Positions 32,679 to 40,813 of a stretch of DNA of 64,000 bases are shown piece by piece (position 1 is the stretch's first letter; each line of letters starts with the position of its first letter). The position numbers and the translations under genes are program-made. Source of the stretch: Demequina phytophila (lineage in GTDB: Bacteria > Actinomycetota > Actinomycetes > Actinomycetales > Demequinaceae); NCBI RefSeq assembly GCF_000971135.1, contig NZ_BBLW01000001.1, positions 124,001 through 188,000 on the forward strand. The letters are read 5' to 3'. A model generated the notes under the pieces. It saw nothing but the letters and a program-made list of their open reading frames with translations, was not told the origin of the DNA and searched no databases.

Positions 32679-33218
32679 CTAGCGGCGCATGAGCTCGACG
32701 AATCCCAGCTTCTCGTACAGCGCCCTCGCGGGCGCGTTGTCGACGTCGACCGTGAGGGCGAGGTGGGTCTCCCCCACGGCCTTGAGCGCACGGGACGATG
32801 CGGCGAGCAGTCCCGCCGCGACCCCCCGTCGCCGGTGGTCGGGGAGGCTGATGCAGTCGAGCACGTACGGGCTGTCGGGGAGGTCGTCGCGCAGGGTGCA
32901 GCGCTGCACCACGGTGACGGCGCCGGCGATGGAGCCGTCCTCGGCGAGGCCCACGGGCGAGGCGACGGGCATGAAGTCGCCGGCGGCGTTCTTGAACATG
33001 CCCTGGGTCTCCGCGACCACCTCGTCCCACGTGGGCTGGTACGGCCCGCGATGCGGGTAGGCGTCCCACACGGCGCCCGCGAGCCACGGGATGTCCTCGG
33101 GGACCATCGCGCGCACGTGCGACCATGGGGTGGCGGCCGCGAGGATCGCGGCGACGGGCGCCTGCATGACGATGCGTCCGATCGACTGGTCCTGCTGCTC
33201 CGTCGCGTTGTCGGCCAT
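32679..33218 (-). CDS. GNAT N-acetyltransferase
   Basis: This encodes 179 residues from the ATG at 33218. Acetyl-CoA-binding core VLDCISLPDHRRRGVAAGLL (R-x-x-G-x-A) and the closing ALTVDVDNAPARALYEKLGF are diagnostic. The N-terminal region has WDEVVAETQGMFKNAAGDF, unlike RimJ-type enzymes. Acceptor unknown. It contains a motif copy at 32793 in the loop after the core helix (SSRALKAV). Divergent from the Cys-rich gene. Confidence 0.85.
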   Translation of the reverse strand: MADNATEQQDQSIGRIVMQAPVAAILAAATPWSHVRAMVPEDIPWLAGAVWDAYPHRGPYQPTWDEVVAETQGMFKNAAGDFMPVASPVGLAEDGSIAGAVTVVQRCTLRDDLPDSPYVLDCISLPDHRRRGVAAGLLAASSRALKAVGETHLALTVDVDNAPARALYEKLGFVELMRR

Positions 33219-33244
33219 GCCCCCGACCGTACCAACAACCCGTG

Positions 33245-33274
33245 TTGACACATACCCCCAGGGGTATGCATACT
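33245..33274 (+). promoter_or_regulatory. promoter with CsoR/CstR-type operator between -35 and -10
   Basis: TTGACA (33245-33250), 18-base spacer, CATACT (33269-33274). The entire spacer is the perfect inverted repeat CATACCCC-CA-GGGGTATG (33251-33268), which matches the ATACCC/GGGTAT-type operators of copper (CsoR) and persulfide (CstR) sensors. A repressor here would block RNA polymerase directly. It drives the 57-residue Cys-rich gene. Confidence 0.8.
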
Positions 33275-33312
33275 GGATGGCGGAAAGCGACCCTACGTCA
33301 GGAGAAACCCCT

Positions 33313-33486
33313 ATGTGCTCTCGGATCACCTGCAGCCAGTGCGGCAAGCCCACGTGGACCGGCTGCGGCCAGCACGTCGACCAGGCGCTCGCCGGTGTCC
33401 CCCAGGACCAGCGCTGCACCTGCGACCAGGGCAGCGCGAACTCGGGCTCCTTCGGCTCGATCTTCGGCTCGATCTTCTCGCGCTGA
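33313..33486 (+). CDS. small Cys-rich protein under a CsoR/CstR-type promoter
   Basis: This encodes 57 residues with seven Cys: MCSRITCSQCGKPTWTGCGQ, then HVDQALAGVPQDQRCTC. The C-x4-C-x2-C ... GCGQHVD ... RCTC pattern belongs to a widespread small actinobacterial protein without known function; the spacing suits metal or thiol chemistry. GGAGAAACCCCT precedes the ATG. The operator suggests induction by copper or by sulfane sulfur. A hairpin terminator follows 45 bases after the stop, so the gene is monocistronic. The C-terminal tail (FGSIFGSIFSR) is a short repeat. Confidence 0.75.
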   Translation: MCSRITCSQCGKPTWTGCGQHVDQALAGVPQDQRCTCDQGSANSGSFGSIFGSIFSR

Positions 33487-33531
33487 TCGCGTGAGGCCGG
33501 CGCAGGCCGCCGGCACCCCATCCGGGGAGGA

Positions 33532-33564
33532 ACCCCCGTCGCCCACGAGGCGGCGGGGGTCTTT
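33532..33564 (+). terminator. intrinsic terminator after the Cys-rich gene
   Basis: ACCCCCGTCGCC (33532-33543), loop CACGA, GGCGGCGGGGGT (33549-33560): 12-bp stem with one G-U pair, followed directly by CTTT on the plus strand. Confidence 0.8.
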
Positions 33565-33651
33565 GCACGCTCAGGGCCCTCCCCATGTCGCGGTGAGCCG
33601 CGGCTGACTAGGCTCGAGGAAGGTCCCCCGCCACCTCTCCTGGAGCCCACC

Positions 33652-33882
33652 ATGACCGACCCGGCACCGATGCTCCCTCCCAAGGACACCGCCATCACGT
33701 ACATCCTGTGGTTCTTCCTCGGAGTGTTCGGGGTGCACCACTTCTACATGGGGAAGGTCGGCCGCGGGATCCTGTGGCTGCTCACCGGCGGGCTCTTCCT
33801 CATCGGGTGGATCGTCGACCTCTTCACCATCCCGTCGCAGGTGCGCAACGTGAACGCGCGCCGCGCGATGGGGTACCGCTGA
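33652..33882 (+). CDS. TM2 domain membrane protein
   Basis: This encodes 76 residues. ITYILWFFLGVFGVHHFYMG, then KVGRGILWLLTGGLFLIGWI and DLFTIP: the two-span TM2 domain with the G-x-x-G-x-HHFY-x-G signature. Common in bacteria as a small membrane protein of unknown role. A short Pro-rich N-terminus precedes it. Confidence 0.85.
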   Translation: MTDPAPMLPPKDTAITYILWFFLGVFGVHHFYMGKVGRGILWLLTGGLFLIGWIVDLFTIPSQVRNVNARRAMGYR

Positions 33883-33966
33883 CCTGCCCCCACGCGCCGC
33901 GCGCTCCCTGGCAACGCGCGGCCCGCTCTCAGGCGGCTCTCAGGGTCCGTTGATGGGATGAGGGGC

Positions 33967-34419
33967 ATGACCACCACCGACTCCGTCACCGACATCCTCG
34001 CCTCGCTGGAGCGCGCCGACGACGCCGCCTTCGCGGCGACGTTGCGTGGCGCGCTCGACGTCGAGGCGTTCGCGACCTACCTGGCCTTCCAGGAGATCGT
34101 CGACAACTACGACGCGCCCGCGACCCCATGCAGCCACGCCTACGTCTGCTACGACCCCGCGACCAGCCGCCTCGCGGTCGTGGACTGGGCGCTCGACGTC
34201 GCGATCGGCGACCGCTCCGGCCTGGGCGACGCGTCCGGTGCCCGCGCGCTCGCGGACCGCTTCCTCGCCCACCCGGCGTTCGCGGACCTGGTCGACCGCG
34301 AGCTCGAGCGGCTCGCCACCGCACTCGTGGACGCGGACGCCGCGGACTTCGGCGCCGCCGTGGGCGCCCGCGTGCTGCGCGAGCACACGCCGCGCCTCGC
34401 GCCGGCGCCCGCCGCCTGA
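33967..34419 (+). CDS. CotH-kinase-like fragment, truncated
   Basis: This encodes 150 residues from the ATG at 33967 (GAGGGG directly upstream; another ATG at 33958). LDVEAFATYLAFQEIVDNYD, then HAYVCYDPATSRLAVVDWAL, matches the C-terminal lobe of the CotH protein kinase family, where DVDxFARYLA and the YYD-x-x-TGR-x-x-x-IPWDLD strand occur. The expected ...WDLDxxFG metal motif is altered to DWALDVAIG, losing one Asp position, and the N-lobe is missing. It is therefore a stand-alone, probably inactive remnant or a derived small domain. Confidence 0.5.
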   Translation: MTTTDSVTDILASLERADDAAFAATLRGALDVEAFATYLAFQEIVDNYDAPATPCSHAYVCYDPATSRLAVVDWALDVAIGDRSGLGDASGARALADRFLAHPAFADLVDRELERLATALVDADAADFGAAVGARVLREHTPRLAPAPAA

Positions 34420-34476
34420 CAACGACCCGGGAACATCGGGGTTTACCGGGCACGTCGCCCGCGCCAGGATGAGCGC

Positions 34477-34740
34477 ATGGACAACCTGAGCTCGTACCGC
34501 ACGTTCTTCGTCGTCTGGGTCCTCGGCTTCGCGTTCGTGATGGCGTTCATCGCCACCGCGCAGGAGGGCGGCGACGGCGGCAACACCTTCATCCCCACCT
34601 TCTTCCTCGCGGCCATCGCGCAGGTGCCGCTGTTCGTGGTGGTGCTCATGGTGGAGCAGGTCGCGCGCAACCAGGCGACCGCGCTCGCGCGGATCGAGGC
34701 GGCCCTTGCCGCGAACCCGGCCGACGCATCGTCCGACTGA
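34477..34740 (+). CDS. small two-span membrane protein
   Basis: This encodes 87 residues. Hydrophobic spans at about 10-27 and 38-60 flank an acidic Gly-rich loop ([12 protein letters not shown]). AGGATGAGC lies just before the ATG. No family recognised. Its last codons contain a GGACGATGC copy (34726, minus orientation), encoding the DASSD tail. Confidence 0.55.
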   Translation: MDNLSSYRTFFVVWVLGFAFVMAFIATAQEGGDGGNTFIPTFFLAAIAQVPLFVVVLMVEQVARNQATALARIEAALAANPADASSD

Positions 34741-34789
34741 CACCCCTGCTAGGTTCGAAGCACCCCGCGAGGAAGGTGCGCCACCCGCC

Positions 34790-36040
34790 ATGACCGAGGC
34801 CCCGCCGATCACCCTGCCCGAGTACGGCGTGCACTCGGAGGTGGGGCCGCTGCAGAAGGTGCTGGTGTGCTCCCCCGGCCTCGCCCACCACCGGCTCACG
34901 CCGTCCAACTGCCAGGACCTGCTGTTCGACGACGTCATGTGGGTCGAGAACGCCGCACGCGACCACGCGGAGTTCGTCCGGCTCATGCGCGACCGCGACA
35001 TCGAGGTGATGGAGCTCCACACCCTGCTCGCCGAGACCGTCGCGATCCCGCACGCGCGCGCCTGGCTGCTCGACCGCAAGGTCACCCCCGACGAGGTCGG
35101 GCTGGGCCTCGCCACCGACATCCGCGCCTACCTCGACGAGCTCCCCTCCGACGAGCTGGCCCGCCACATCATCGGCGGCCTGTCCACGCTCGACCTGCCG
35201 CGCGACTTCTCCCCGCCCGGCATCCAGCTGGTGCGCGAGGAGTCCGGCATGCGCGACTACCTGCTGCCGCCGCTGCCCAACACGCTGTTCACGCGCGACA
35301 CCACCTCGTGGGTCTACGGCGGCGTCACCCTCAACCCGCTGTTCTGGTCCGCGCGTCACGCGGAGACGCTGGTGATGAAGGCGGTCTACGGGTTCCACCC
35401 CGACTTCGGCGACGCGGTCAACGTGTGGTGGGGCGACCCGGAGTTCGACCACGGCCTCGCGACGCTCGAGGGCGGCGACGTCATGCCGATCGGCAACGGC
35501 ACCGTCCTGGTGGGCATGTCCGAGCGGTCGAGCCGCCAGGCCATCACGCAGCTCGCGATGGAGCTGTTCCTCGCGGAGGGCGCACAGCAGGTGATCGTCG
35601 CGAAGCTGCCGCGGCTGCGCTCGGCGATGCACCTCGACACCGTGTTCACGCTCGCGGATCGCGACCTGTGCACCGTGTTCCCCGGCATCATCGACGAGAT
35701 CGAGACCTTCGTCATCCGCGAGGCGCCCGCGCCGGTGATGCTCGACGTGCGCCGCGAGGAGCGCCCGTTCGTGGAGGTGGTGGGCGAGGCGCTCGGCGTG
35801 GACCTGCGGGTCATCGCGACCGGGGGCGACCGCTACGCCTCGGAGCGTCAGCAGTGGGACTCGGGCAACAACCTGCTCGCGCTCGAGCCCGGCGTGGTGG
35901 TCGCGTACGACCGCAACACCCAGACCAACGACGAGCTCCGCAAGGCGGGCGTCGAGGTCATCGAGATCGTGGGCGCGGAGCTGGGTCGAGGACGCGGCGG
36001 CGCGCACTGCATGACCCAGCCCCTGCTGCGCGACGCGTAG
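34790..36040 (+). CDS. arcA: arginine deiminase
   Basis: This encodes 416 residues, the usual length. It hydrolyses arginine to citrulline and ammonia. Landmarks: [78 protein letters not shown] (catalytic His and Asp), and [12 protein letters not shown] with the nucleophile Cys407. GAGGAAGG lies about 10 bases upstream. No arcB, arcC or arcD gene adjoins, so the energy-yielding pathway is not encoded here as an operon. Confidence 0.95.
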   Translation: MTEAPPITLPEYGVHSEVGPLQKVLVCSPGLAHHRLTPSNCQDLLFDDVMWVENAARDHAEFVRLMRDRDIEVMELHTLLAETVAIPHARAWLLDRKVTPDEVGLGLATDIRAYLDELPSDELARHIIGGLSTLDLPRDFSPPGIQLVREESGMRDYLLPPLPNTLFTRDTTSWVYGGVTLNPLFWSARHAETLVMKAVYGFHPDFGDAVNVWWGDPEFDHGLATLEGGDVMPIGNGTVLVGMSERSSRQAITQLAMELFLAEGAQQVIVAKLPRLRSAMHLDTVFTLADRDLCTVFPGIIDEIETFVIREAPAPVMLDVRREERPFVEVVGEALGVDLRVIATGGDRYASERQQWDSGNNLLALEPGVVVAYDRNTQTNDELRKAGVEVIEIVGAELGRGRGGAHCMTQPLLRDA

Positions 36041-36051
36041 CCCGGCGGGAC

Positions 36052-36555
36052 CTACACCGAGGGCGGCGTGCCGCTCGGCAGCGTGGGCGTCTGCGGTCCC
36101 GAGCGCGGCTCCCACGCCTGGTCGTGGAGGAACAGGTCGCGGATCTGGTCGGGGAACGCGCCCGTGACCAGCTGGTCCACGGTGACCTCGTCGAACACCA
36201 TCCGCACCGCTGCGCGCGCCGCGACCCACACCTCCTGCATGTGCTGCAGGCCCTCGGGGTAGACCACCTCGTGAGGTCGCAGGCCGTGCACGTCGGCGAG
36301 CGGCCCGTCGATCGCGCGCACCACCTCGCCCACCGTGATCTCGGCTGGCGGCCGGTGCAGCACGTAGCCGCCCTCGGGCCCGCGCATCGACTGCACGATC
36401 CCCGCGCGACGCAGGTCCGCGAGCGCCGTCTCGAGGAACTTGCGCGGCATCTCGAACCGCTCCGCGAGCACCGCGACCGGCACGCGCGCCGGGTACGCCT
36501 CGGCGAGGCCCACCACGGCCCGCACGGCGTAGTCCCCCTTGGCGGTCACGTGCAT
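36052..36555 (-). CDS. Rrf2 family regulator without Cys (CymR-like)
   Basis: This encodes 167 residues. The winged helix reads MHVTAKGDYAVRAVVGLAEA, then VPVAVLAERFEMPRKFLETA and MRGPEGGYVLHRPPAEITVG. No Cys is present at all, so it cannot hold the Fe-S cluster of IscR/NsrR; Cys-free Rrf2 proteins such as CymR control sulfur uptake and cysteine synthesis. It lies nine bases downstream of the cysA stop on the same strand, as the last gene of the sulfate importer operon, which supports that role. Convergent with arcA. Confidence 0.8.
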   Translation of the reverse strand: MHVTAKGDYAVRAVVGLAEAYPARVPVAVLAERFEMPRKFLETALADLRRAGIVQSMRGPEGGYVLHRPPAEITVGEVVRAIDGPLADVHGLRPHEVVYPEGLQHMQEVWVAARAAVRMVFDEVTVDQLVTGAFPDQIRDLFLHDQAWEPRSGPQTPTLPSGTPPSV

Positions 36556-36564
36556 GCGGACACC

Positions 36565-37620
36565 CTACCCGCGGGGGGACGATGCGCCCGCGAGCGCGCG
36601 GCCTCCCTCCCCTCCCGCGACGGCCGGGAGGGTCGGGCCGGACGGGGCGACCGCCGCATCGTCCACCGGGAGCGTCGCCGCACCCGCGGCGAGCCGCAGC
36701 CAGACCGTGTCCCCCACCCGCGCGCCCAGCGCGCGCAGCTCCGCGCGGGTCAGCACCACGGCGACGGGCGGCGCGCCGCCCACGCCGACGCGGACGCGCG
36801 CCTCGTTGCCCACCCGCTGGATGTCCGCGACCACGCCGGCGACGGCGTCGCGCACCTCGATGCCGAGCACCTCGATGTCGTGCGGGCGCACCAGCCTCCC
36901 GCCGAGCTGGGTGACGGGGCCCAGGAAGGACATGACGAACGGGTTGGCGGGGCGGTCGTAGAGCGCGTCCGGCGAGCCGGTCTGCTCGACGCGGCCCTGG
37001 CTGATCACCACGATCTCGTCGGCGACCTCGAGCGCCTCCTCCTGGTCGTGCGTGACGAACACGGTGGTGACGTGGACCTCGTCGTGGAGGCGGCGCAGCC
37101 AGTCGCGCAGCTCCTTGCGGACCTTCGCGTCGAGGGCGCCGAACGGCTCGTCGAGCAGCAGCACGGACGGCTCGACCGCGAGCGCGCGGGCGAGCGCCAT
37201 GCGCTGGCGCTGCCCGCCCGACAGCTGCGACGGCATGCGGTCCCCGAACTGCTCGAGGTGCACCAGGCGCAGCAGCTCGTCGACGCGGGCGCGGACCTCC
37301 TCCCGGGGGCGCTTGCGGATCTCGAGCCCGAACGCGACGTTGCGCGCGACGGACATGTGGGGGAACGCCGCGTAGTGCTGGAACACGAACCCGACCCCGC
37401 GCTTCTGCGGGGGAAGCCGGGTCGCGTCCGCGCCGTCGATGGTGACCACGCCGGAGTCCGCCGTCTCCAGGCCGGCGATGATGCGCAGCAGGGTCGACTT
37501 GCCGCCTCCGGACGGGCCCAGCAGCGCGGTGAGCGAGCCGGGGCGGATCGCGACGGAGACGTCGTCGAGCGCGGTGAAGGACCCGAAGGTCTTGGTGACG
37601 TCACGGATCTCGATGCTCAC
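36565..37620 (-). CDS. cysA: sulfate/thiosulfate ABC importer ATPase
   Basis: This encodes 351 residues. Walker [11 protein letters not shown]-loop [12 protein letters not shown], signature [15 protein letters not shown] and Walker [13 protein letters not shown] are complete. After about residue 240 the regulatory C-terminal domain ([20 protein letters not shown]) is typical of CysA. The GTG start overlaps the cysW stop. The last 40 residues are Ala/Gly/Pro-rich and hold two motif copies (36577, 36656). Confidence 0.93.
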   Translation of the reverse strand: MSIEIRDVTKTFGSFTALDDVSVAIRPGSLTALLGPSGGGKSTLLRIIAGLETADSGVVTIDGADATRLPPQKRGVGFVFQHYAAFPHMSVARNVAFGLEIRKRPREEVRARVDELLRLVHLEQFGDRMPSQLSGGQRQRMALARALAVEPSVLLLDEPFGALDAKVRKELRDWLRRLHDEVHVTTVFVTHDQEEALEVADEIVVISQGRVEQTGSPDALYDRPANPFVMSFLGPVTQLGGRLVRPHDIEVLGIEVRDAVAGVVADIQRVGNEARVRVGVGGAPPVAVVLTRAELRALGARVGDTVWLRLAAGAATLPVDDAAVAPSGPTLPAVAGGEGGRALAGASSPRG

Positions 37621-38426
37621 GAGGTCCTCCTCTCGGTGCGGGCGCGCAGCAGGCCCACGATGGCGATGGCGATGATGGACACGCTGGCGAGGGTGGCGGC
37701 CACAGCGAAGGCCCCCTCGCGGTCGAAGTTCATGTAGAGCTCCTCGACGGTGAGCGTCGCGGTCTGGGTGCGGCCGATCAGGTTGCCGGAGACCACCTTG
37801 ACCGCGCCGAACTCGCCGACCGCGCGGGCGAGGCACAGCACCACGCCGTAGACGAGCCCCCAGCGGATCGCGGGAAGCGTGATGCGGCGGAACGTGGTCC
37901 ACGGGCCGGCGCCCAGGGAGCGGGCGGCCTGCTCCTGCTCGGTGCCCACCTCCTCGAGCACCGGGATGATCTCGCGGATCACCAGCGGGAGCGCGATGAA
38001 CGTGGTCGCGAGCACGATCCCGGGGGTCGAGTAGATGATGTCCAGCCCCACGTTCGCGAGCGGGACGCCCAGCCAGCCGGACCTCGCGCCGTAGACCAGG
38101 GCGATCGCGAGGCCCACCACCACGGGCGAGACCGCGAGCGGCAGGTCGACGAGCGCGGCGAGCAGGCGCCGTCCCGGGAACGTGCGGCGCACCAGCAGCA
38201 GCGCGACCCCGACGCCGAACACCGTGTTGAGCACCACAGCCCAGCCCGCCGCGATGGCGGTGAGGCGCAGCGCGTTGAGGACCAGCGGGTCGCGGAACGT
38301 GTCGAGGACCGGCGCGAGGCCGTTCGCGAACGCGCCGGTGAACACCAGCGACACGGGCCACGCGACCAGCAGCACCAGGTACGCGATCACCACGGCGCGC
38401 AGCACCACGGGTCCGCGCCTAGCCAC
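37617..38426 (-). CDS. cysW: sulfate ABC importer permease CysW
   Basis: This encodes 269 residues with about six spans. Typical features are the [20 protein letters not shown] loop, the EAA coupling motif [20 protein letters not shown], and [20 protein letters not shown], the pattern that separates CysW/CysT from molybdate ModB. The GTG start overlaps cysT by eight bases and its stop overlaps cysA (GTGA). Confidence 0.92.
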   Translation of the reverse strand: MARRGPVVLRAVVIAYLVLLVAWPVSLVFTGAFANGLAPVLDTFRDPLVLNALRLTAIAAGWAVVLNTVFGVGVALLLVRRTFPGRRLLAALVDLPLAVSPVVVGLAIALVYGARSGWLGVPLANVGLDIIYSTPGIVLATTFIALPLVIREIIPVLEEVGTEQEQAARSLGAGPWTTFRRITLPAIRWGLVYGVVLCLARAVGEFGAVKVVSGNLIGRTQTATLTVEELYMNFDREGAFAVAATLASVSIIAIAIVGLLRARTERRTS

Positions 38427-39366
38427 GGCGGCCTCCCACGCGGTTGAACAGCCCCAGGGCCAGCGTGACGGCCAGCGAGATGGCGAGCAGGAACGTGGCG
38501 ACCACGGCGGCGGCGGCCATGTCTCCCCCTTCGATGTAGCCGAGCATGCGGACGGAGGCGACCTCGGTGCGCATCGCGAGGTTGCCGGAGATGAGCACCA
38601 GCGAGCCGTACTCGGCGACGCCTCGCGCGAAGGACAGGGCGGCGCCCGCGGCGATGGCCGGCGCGAGGGCAGGGAGGACGATGCGTCGGAACACCGTCCA
38701 GCCCGACGCGCCCAGCGAGCGGGCCGCGTCCTCGGCGCTCCGGTCGAGCGTCTCGAGCACGGGCTGCACGGTGCGGACCACGAACGGCAGGGTGACGAAC
38801 GCCAGCGCGAACGTCACGGCGACCTTCGTGTTCGCGATGTCGACGCCCAGCGGGCTCTGCGGTCCGTACAGCGCGAGCAGCACGAGGCCGGCGACCACGG
38901 TCGGCAGCGCGAACGGCACGTCGATCACCACGTCGAGCACGCGCCTGCCGGGGAACCGGTCGCGTACCAGCACCCACGCGATCGCGGTGCCCATCACCGC
39001 GTTGATCACGGTCACCAGCGCGGCCTGCTCGAGCGTGAGGCGGATCGCGGCGGCGGTCTGCGGCTGCGTGAGCACCCGCACCACGCCGTCCCAGCCGCCC
39101 GCCGCGGCGGTCGCGATGACCGCCGCGAGCGGGAGCAGCACCAGCAGCGAGAGCCACAGGACCGCGAGGCCCAGCCCGAGCCCGGCGCCGAGGCTGAGCG
39201 GCGGGGCTGCCGGGGCGACGCCGCGCGAGCTCGAGGCATGTGAGCCGCGCGCGCCGCCGCCCCGGCGCCGGCGGGACGTCACGGGCCGCCCGACCCCGTC
39301 TCCACCGGCGACCCCGGGTCGGGACGATGAGGCGACCGCCGCATCGTCCCTCACCGGGGTGGTCAT
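38419..39366 (-). CDS. cysT: sulfate ABC importer permease CysT
   Basis: This encodes 315 residues. A long, Gly/Arg/Ser-rich cytoplasmic N-terminus of about 55 residues, unusual for the family, precedes six spans. Markers: IDVPFALPTVVAGLVLLALY, the EAA loop EDAARSLGASGWTVFRRIVL, and RGVAEYGSLVLISGNLAMRT. The ATG overlaps the binding-protein stop (ATGA). The extended N-terminus contains a motif copy (39341) and a one-off copy (39322) face to face; another lies at 38676. Confidence 0.92.
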   Translation of the reverse strand: MTTPVRDDAAVASSSRPGVAGGDGVGRPVTSRRRRGGGARGSHASSSRGVAPAAPPLSLGAGLGLGLAVLWLSLLVLLPLAAVIATAAAGGWDGVVRVLTQPQTAAAIRLTLEQAALVTVINAVMGTAIAWVLVRDRFPGRRVLDVVIDVPFALPTVVAGLVLLALYGPQSPLGVDIANTKVAVTFALAFVTLPFVVRTVQPVLETLDRSAEDAARSLGASGWTVFRRIVLPALAPAIAAGAALSFARGVAEYGSLVLISGNLAMRTEVASVRMLGYIEGGDMAAAAVVATFLLAISLAVTLALGLFNRVGGRRG

Positions 39367-40424
39367 CCCTCGACCCCGAGCTGGGTGAGGAGCTTCGTGA
39401 TGGTGCCGTCCTCCTCGTCGAAGAACTCCGGAGCGGCGACCTCCCAACCGCCGAAGTCGTCGATCGTGTAGAGGTGCGACGGCGTCGGGAACGGGTCCGC
39501 GGGGTCGTTGGCGCCGGGAACCTCGGGGATCTCGACACCATCGATCACGGGCCGGTATCCGGTGCGGGCGAACTCGGACTGCGCCTCGGGCGTGAACAGG
39601 AACTGGTACCAGTCGCGCGCCTTGGGGTCGGCGTCCGTGAGCACGGCGCCCGGGTTGTCGATCCGGAGCGTGACGTCGGGGACCACGTAGTCGAGCTCCT
39701 CGCCGCTCGCGCGGGCCAGGATGGTCTCGTTCTCGTAGCTGAGCAGCACGTCGCCGGTGCCGGCGAGGAACGCGCTGGTCGCGTCGCGACCGCTCGCGGG
39801 CAGCGAGACCACGTTCGCGAGGACGTCCTTGGTGAAGGCCTCCGCGCCCTTCGCGTTCGCGCCGTCCGCGAGGGCGGCGGCCCACACGGCGAGGATGTTC
39901 CACCGCGCGCTGCCCGAGGACGTCGGGTTCGGCGTGACGATCTCCACGCCCGGCTCCGCGAGGTCCTCCCAGCTGTCGATGCCGAGCGGGTTGCCCGGCC
40001 GGACCGCGATCGCGACCACGGAGCTGGAGACGATCCCCTTGTGCTCGTCCTGGTTCCACTCCGGGTCCACCAGGCCCGCGTCGACCAGGCGGGTGACGTC
40101 GGACTCGAGCGAGAAGTGGACGTAGTCCGCCTCGAGCCCCGCCTCGACGGCCCGGCTCTGGTCGCCGGACGCGCCGTAGGACTCCACCCACTGGACGCCC
40201 TCCCCCTCGGGTGTCTGCGCCCACAGCGCCTGGATCGCGTCGTTGGCGGCCTGCGGGACGGCGTAGCCGACCACGGAGAGCGTGGTCTCGGTGTCCCCCT
40301 CGCCGGAGCCCGAGGCGGCGGGATCGGCGTCCGCGGCGCCCGAGCAGCCGGCGAGGACCGCCACCAGACCCGCCGCGACGGACCCTGCCACCCACCCCCG
40401 CGTGCTGAGCTTCCCTGCGTTCAT
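39363..40424 (-). CDS. sulfate-binding lipoprotein
   Basis: This encodes 353 residues from the ATG at 40424 (GGGAGGT six bases upstream). Lipobox VAVLAGC near residue 27. The sulfate-binding family is shown by VQWVESYGASGDQSRAVEAG, DYVHFSLESDVTRLVDAGLV, ITPNPTSSG-like VTPNPTSSGSARWNILAVWA and GDVLLSYENETILA. First gene of the cys operon: binding protein, cysT, cysW, cysA, Rrf2, with overlaps throughout. A dyad upstream probably serves the Rrf2 regulator. Confidence 0.92.
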   Translation of the reverse strand: MNAGKLSTRGWVAGSVAAGLVAVLAGCSGAADADPAASGSGEGDTETTLSVVGYAVPQAANDAIQALWAQTPEGEGVQWVESYGASGDQSRAVEAGLEADYVHFSLESDVTRLVDAGLVDPEWNQDEHKGIVSSSVVAIAVRPGNPLGIDSWEDLAEPGVEIVTPNPTSSGSARWNILAVWAAALADGANAKGAEAFTKDVLANVVSLPASGRDATSAFLAGTGDVLLSYENETILARASGEELDYVVPDVTLRIDNPGAVLTDADPKARDWYQFLFTPEAQSEFARTGYRPVIDGVEIPEVPGANDPADPFPTPSHLYTIDDFGGWEVAAPEFFDEEDGTITKLLTQLGVEG

Positions 40425-40462
40425 GTCGACCTCCCAGGTCACGAGCCGAGCGGCGCTTGTCG

Positions 40463-40493
40463 CCTATTTCCTATCGGCTTGATAGACATTAGG
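40463..40493. promoter_or_regulatory. 31-bp dyad upstream of the sulfate operon, probable Rrf2 operator
   Basis: CCTA-N4-CTATC-N5-GATAG-N4-TAGG: both pairs of arms share one centre at 40478. It lies 39 bases upstream of the binding-protein start in the most AT-rich stretch of the spacer. The only sulfur-type regulator in the operon is the Cys-free Rrf2 protein, so this is its likely site. Binding is inferred, not shown. Confidence 0.6.
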
Positions 40494-40573
40494 GGGATTG
40501 CGGGCGCGAGGTCAACCACGAGGCGGGATCCGGCGTGTCGCGTGGGTCCGCAGATCCGTCGCCGGACGCGAAG

Positions 40574-40646
40574 AACCCCGGGCGGCCGCATCGTCGAGGC
40601 CGTCCCGGGGTCACAGGGAGGTGCGGACACGCCATTGTGTCCGCAC
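40574..40646 (-). ncRNA. two tandem hairpins, possible short transcript or attenuator
   Basis: Read on the minus strand, a perfect 10-bp stem (40646-40621, 6-base loop) is followed nine bases later by a long GC stem (40612-40575) whose loop holds a one-off copy of the dispersed motif and which ends in TTCTTCG, like an intrinsic terminator. A GTG-initiated frame of 11 codons overlaps the first stem. This could be a small RNA or leader attenuator; there is no expression evidence. Confidence 0.3.
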
Positions 40647-40813
40647 TCGCCGACGCTAGCGCCGATCGTGGCCCGAATCCGGCCCGTTACGGAATAGTTA
40701 TCAATGGGAACGGTCACAATGCGTCGCCCGGTGCCGTTCGACCGCTCCGAGGGACGATGCGCGGCGCGGCGCCGCGGCGGCGATACAGTCACAAGGGTGA
40801 GGGGGTGACGCCC

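Larger units (their letters stand above)
40425..40813. other. 389-bp divergent spacer with operator and tandem hairpins
   Basis: Between the sulfate operon and the Abhydrolase_9 gene. It holds the 31-bp dyad (40463-40493), a strong hairpin with arms around ACCCCGGG/CCCGGGGT and CGGCC/GGCCG (40575-40612) followed by TTCTTCG on the minus strand, a perfect hairpin GTGCGGACAC (40621-40630) / GTGTCCGCAC (40637-40646), and a motif copy at 40752. No protein gene is supported. Confidence 0.5.

Noticed and set aside
40425..40813. SAM or other sulfur riboswitch before the sulfate operon
   Set aside because: I found hairpins but none of the conserved SAM-I, SAM-II or SAM-IV core elements.
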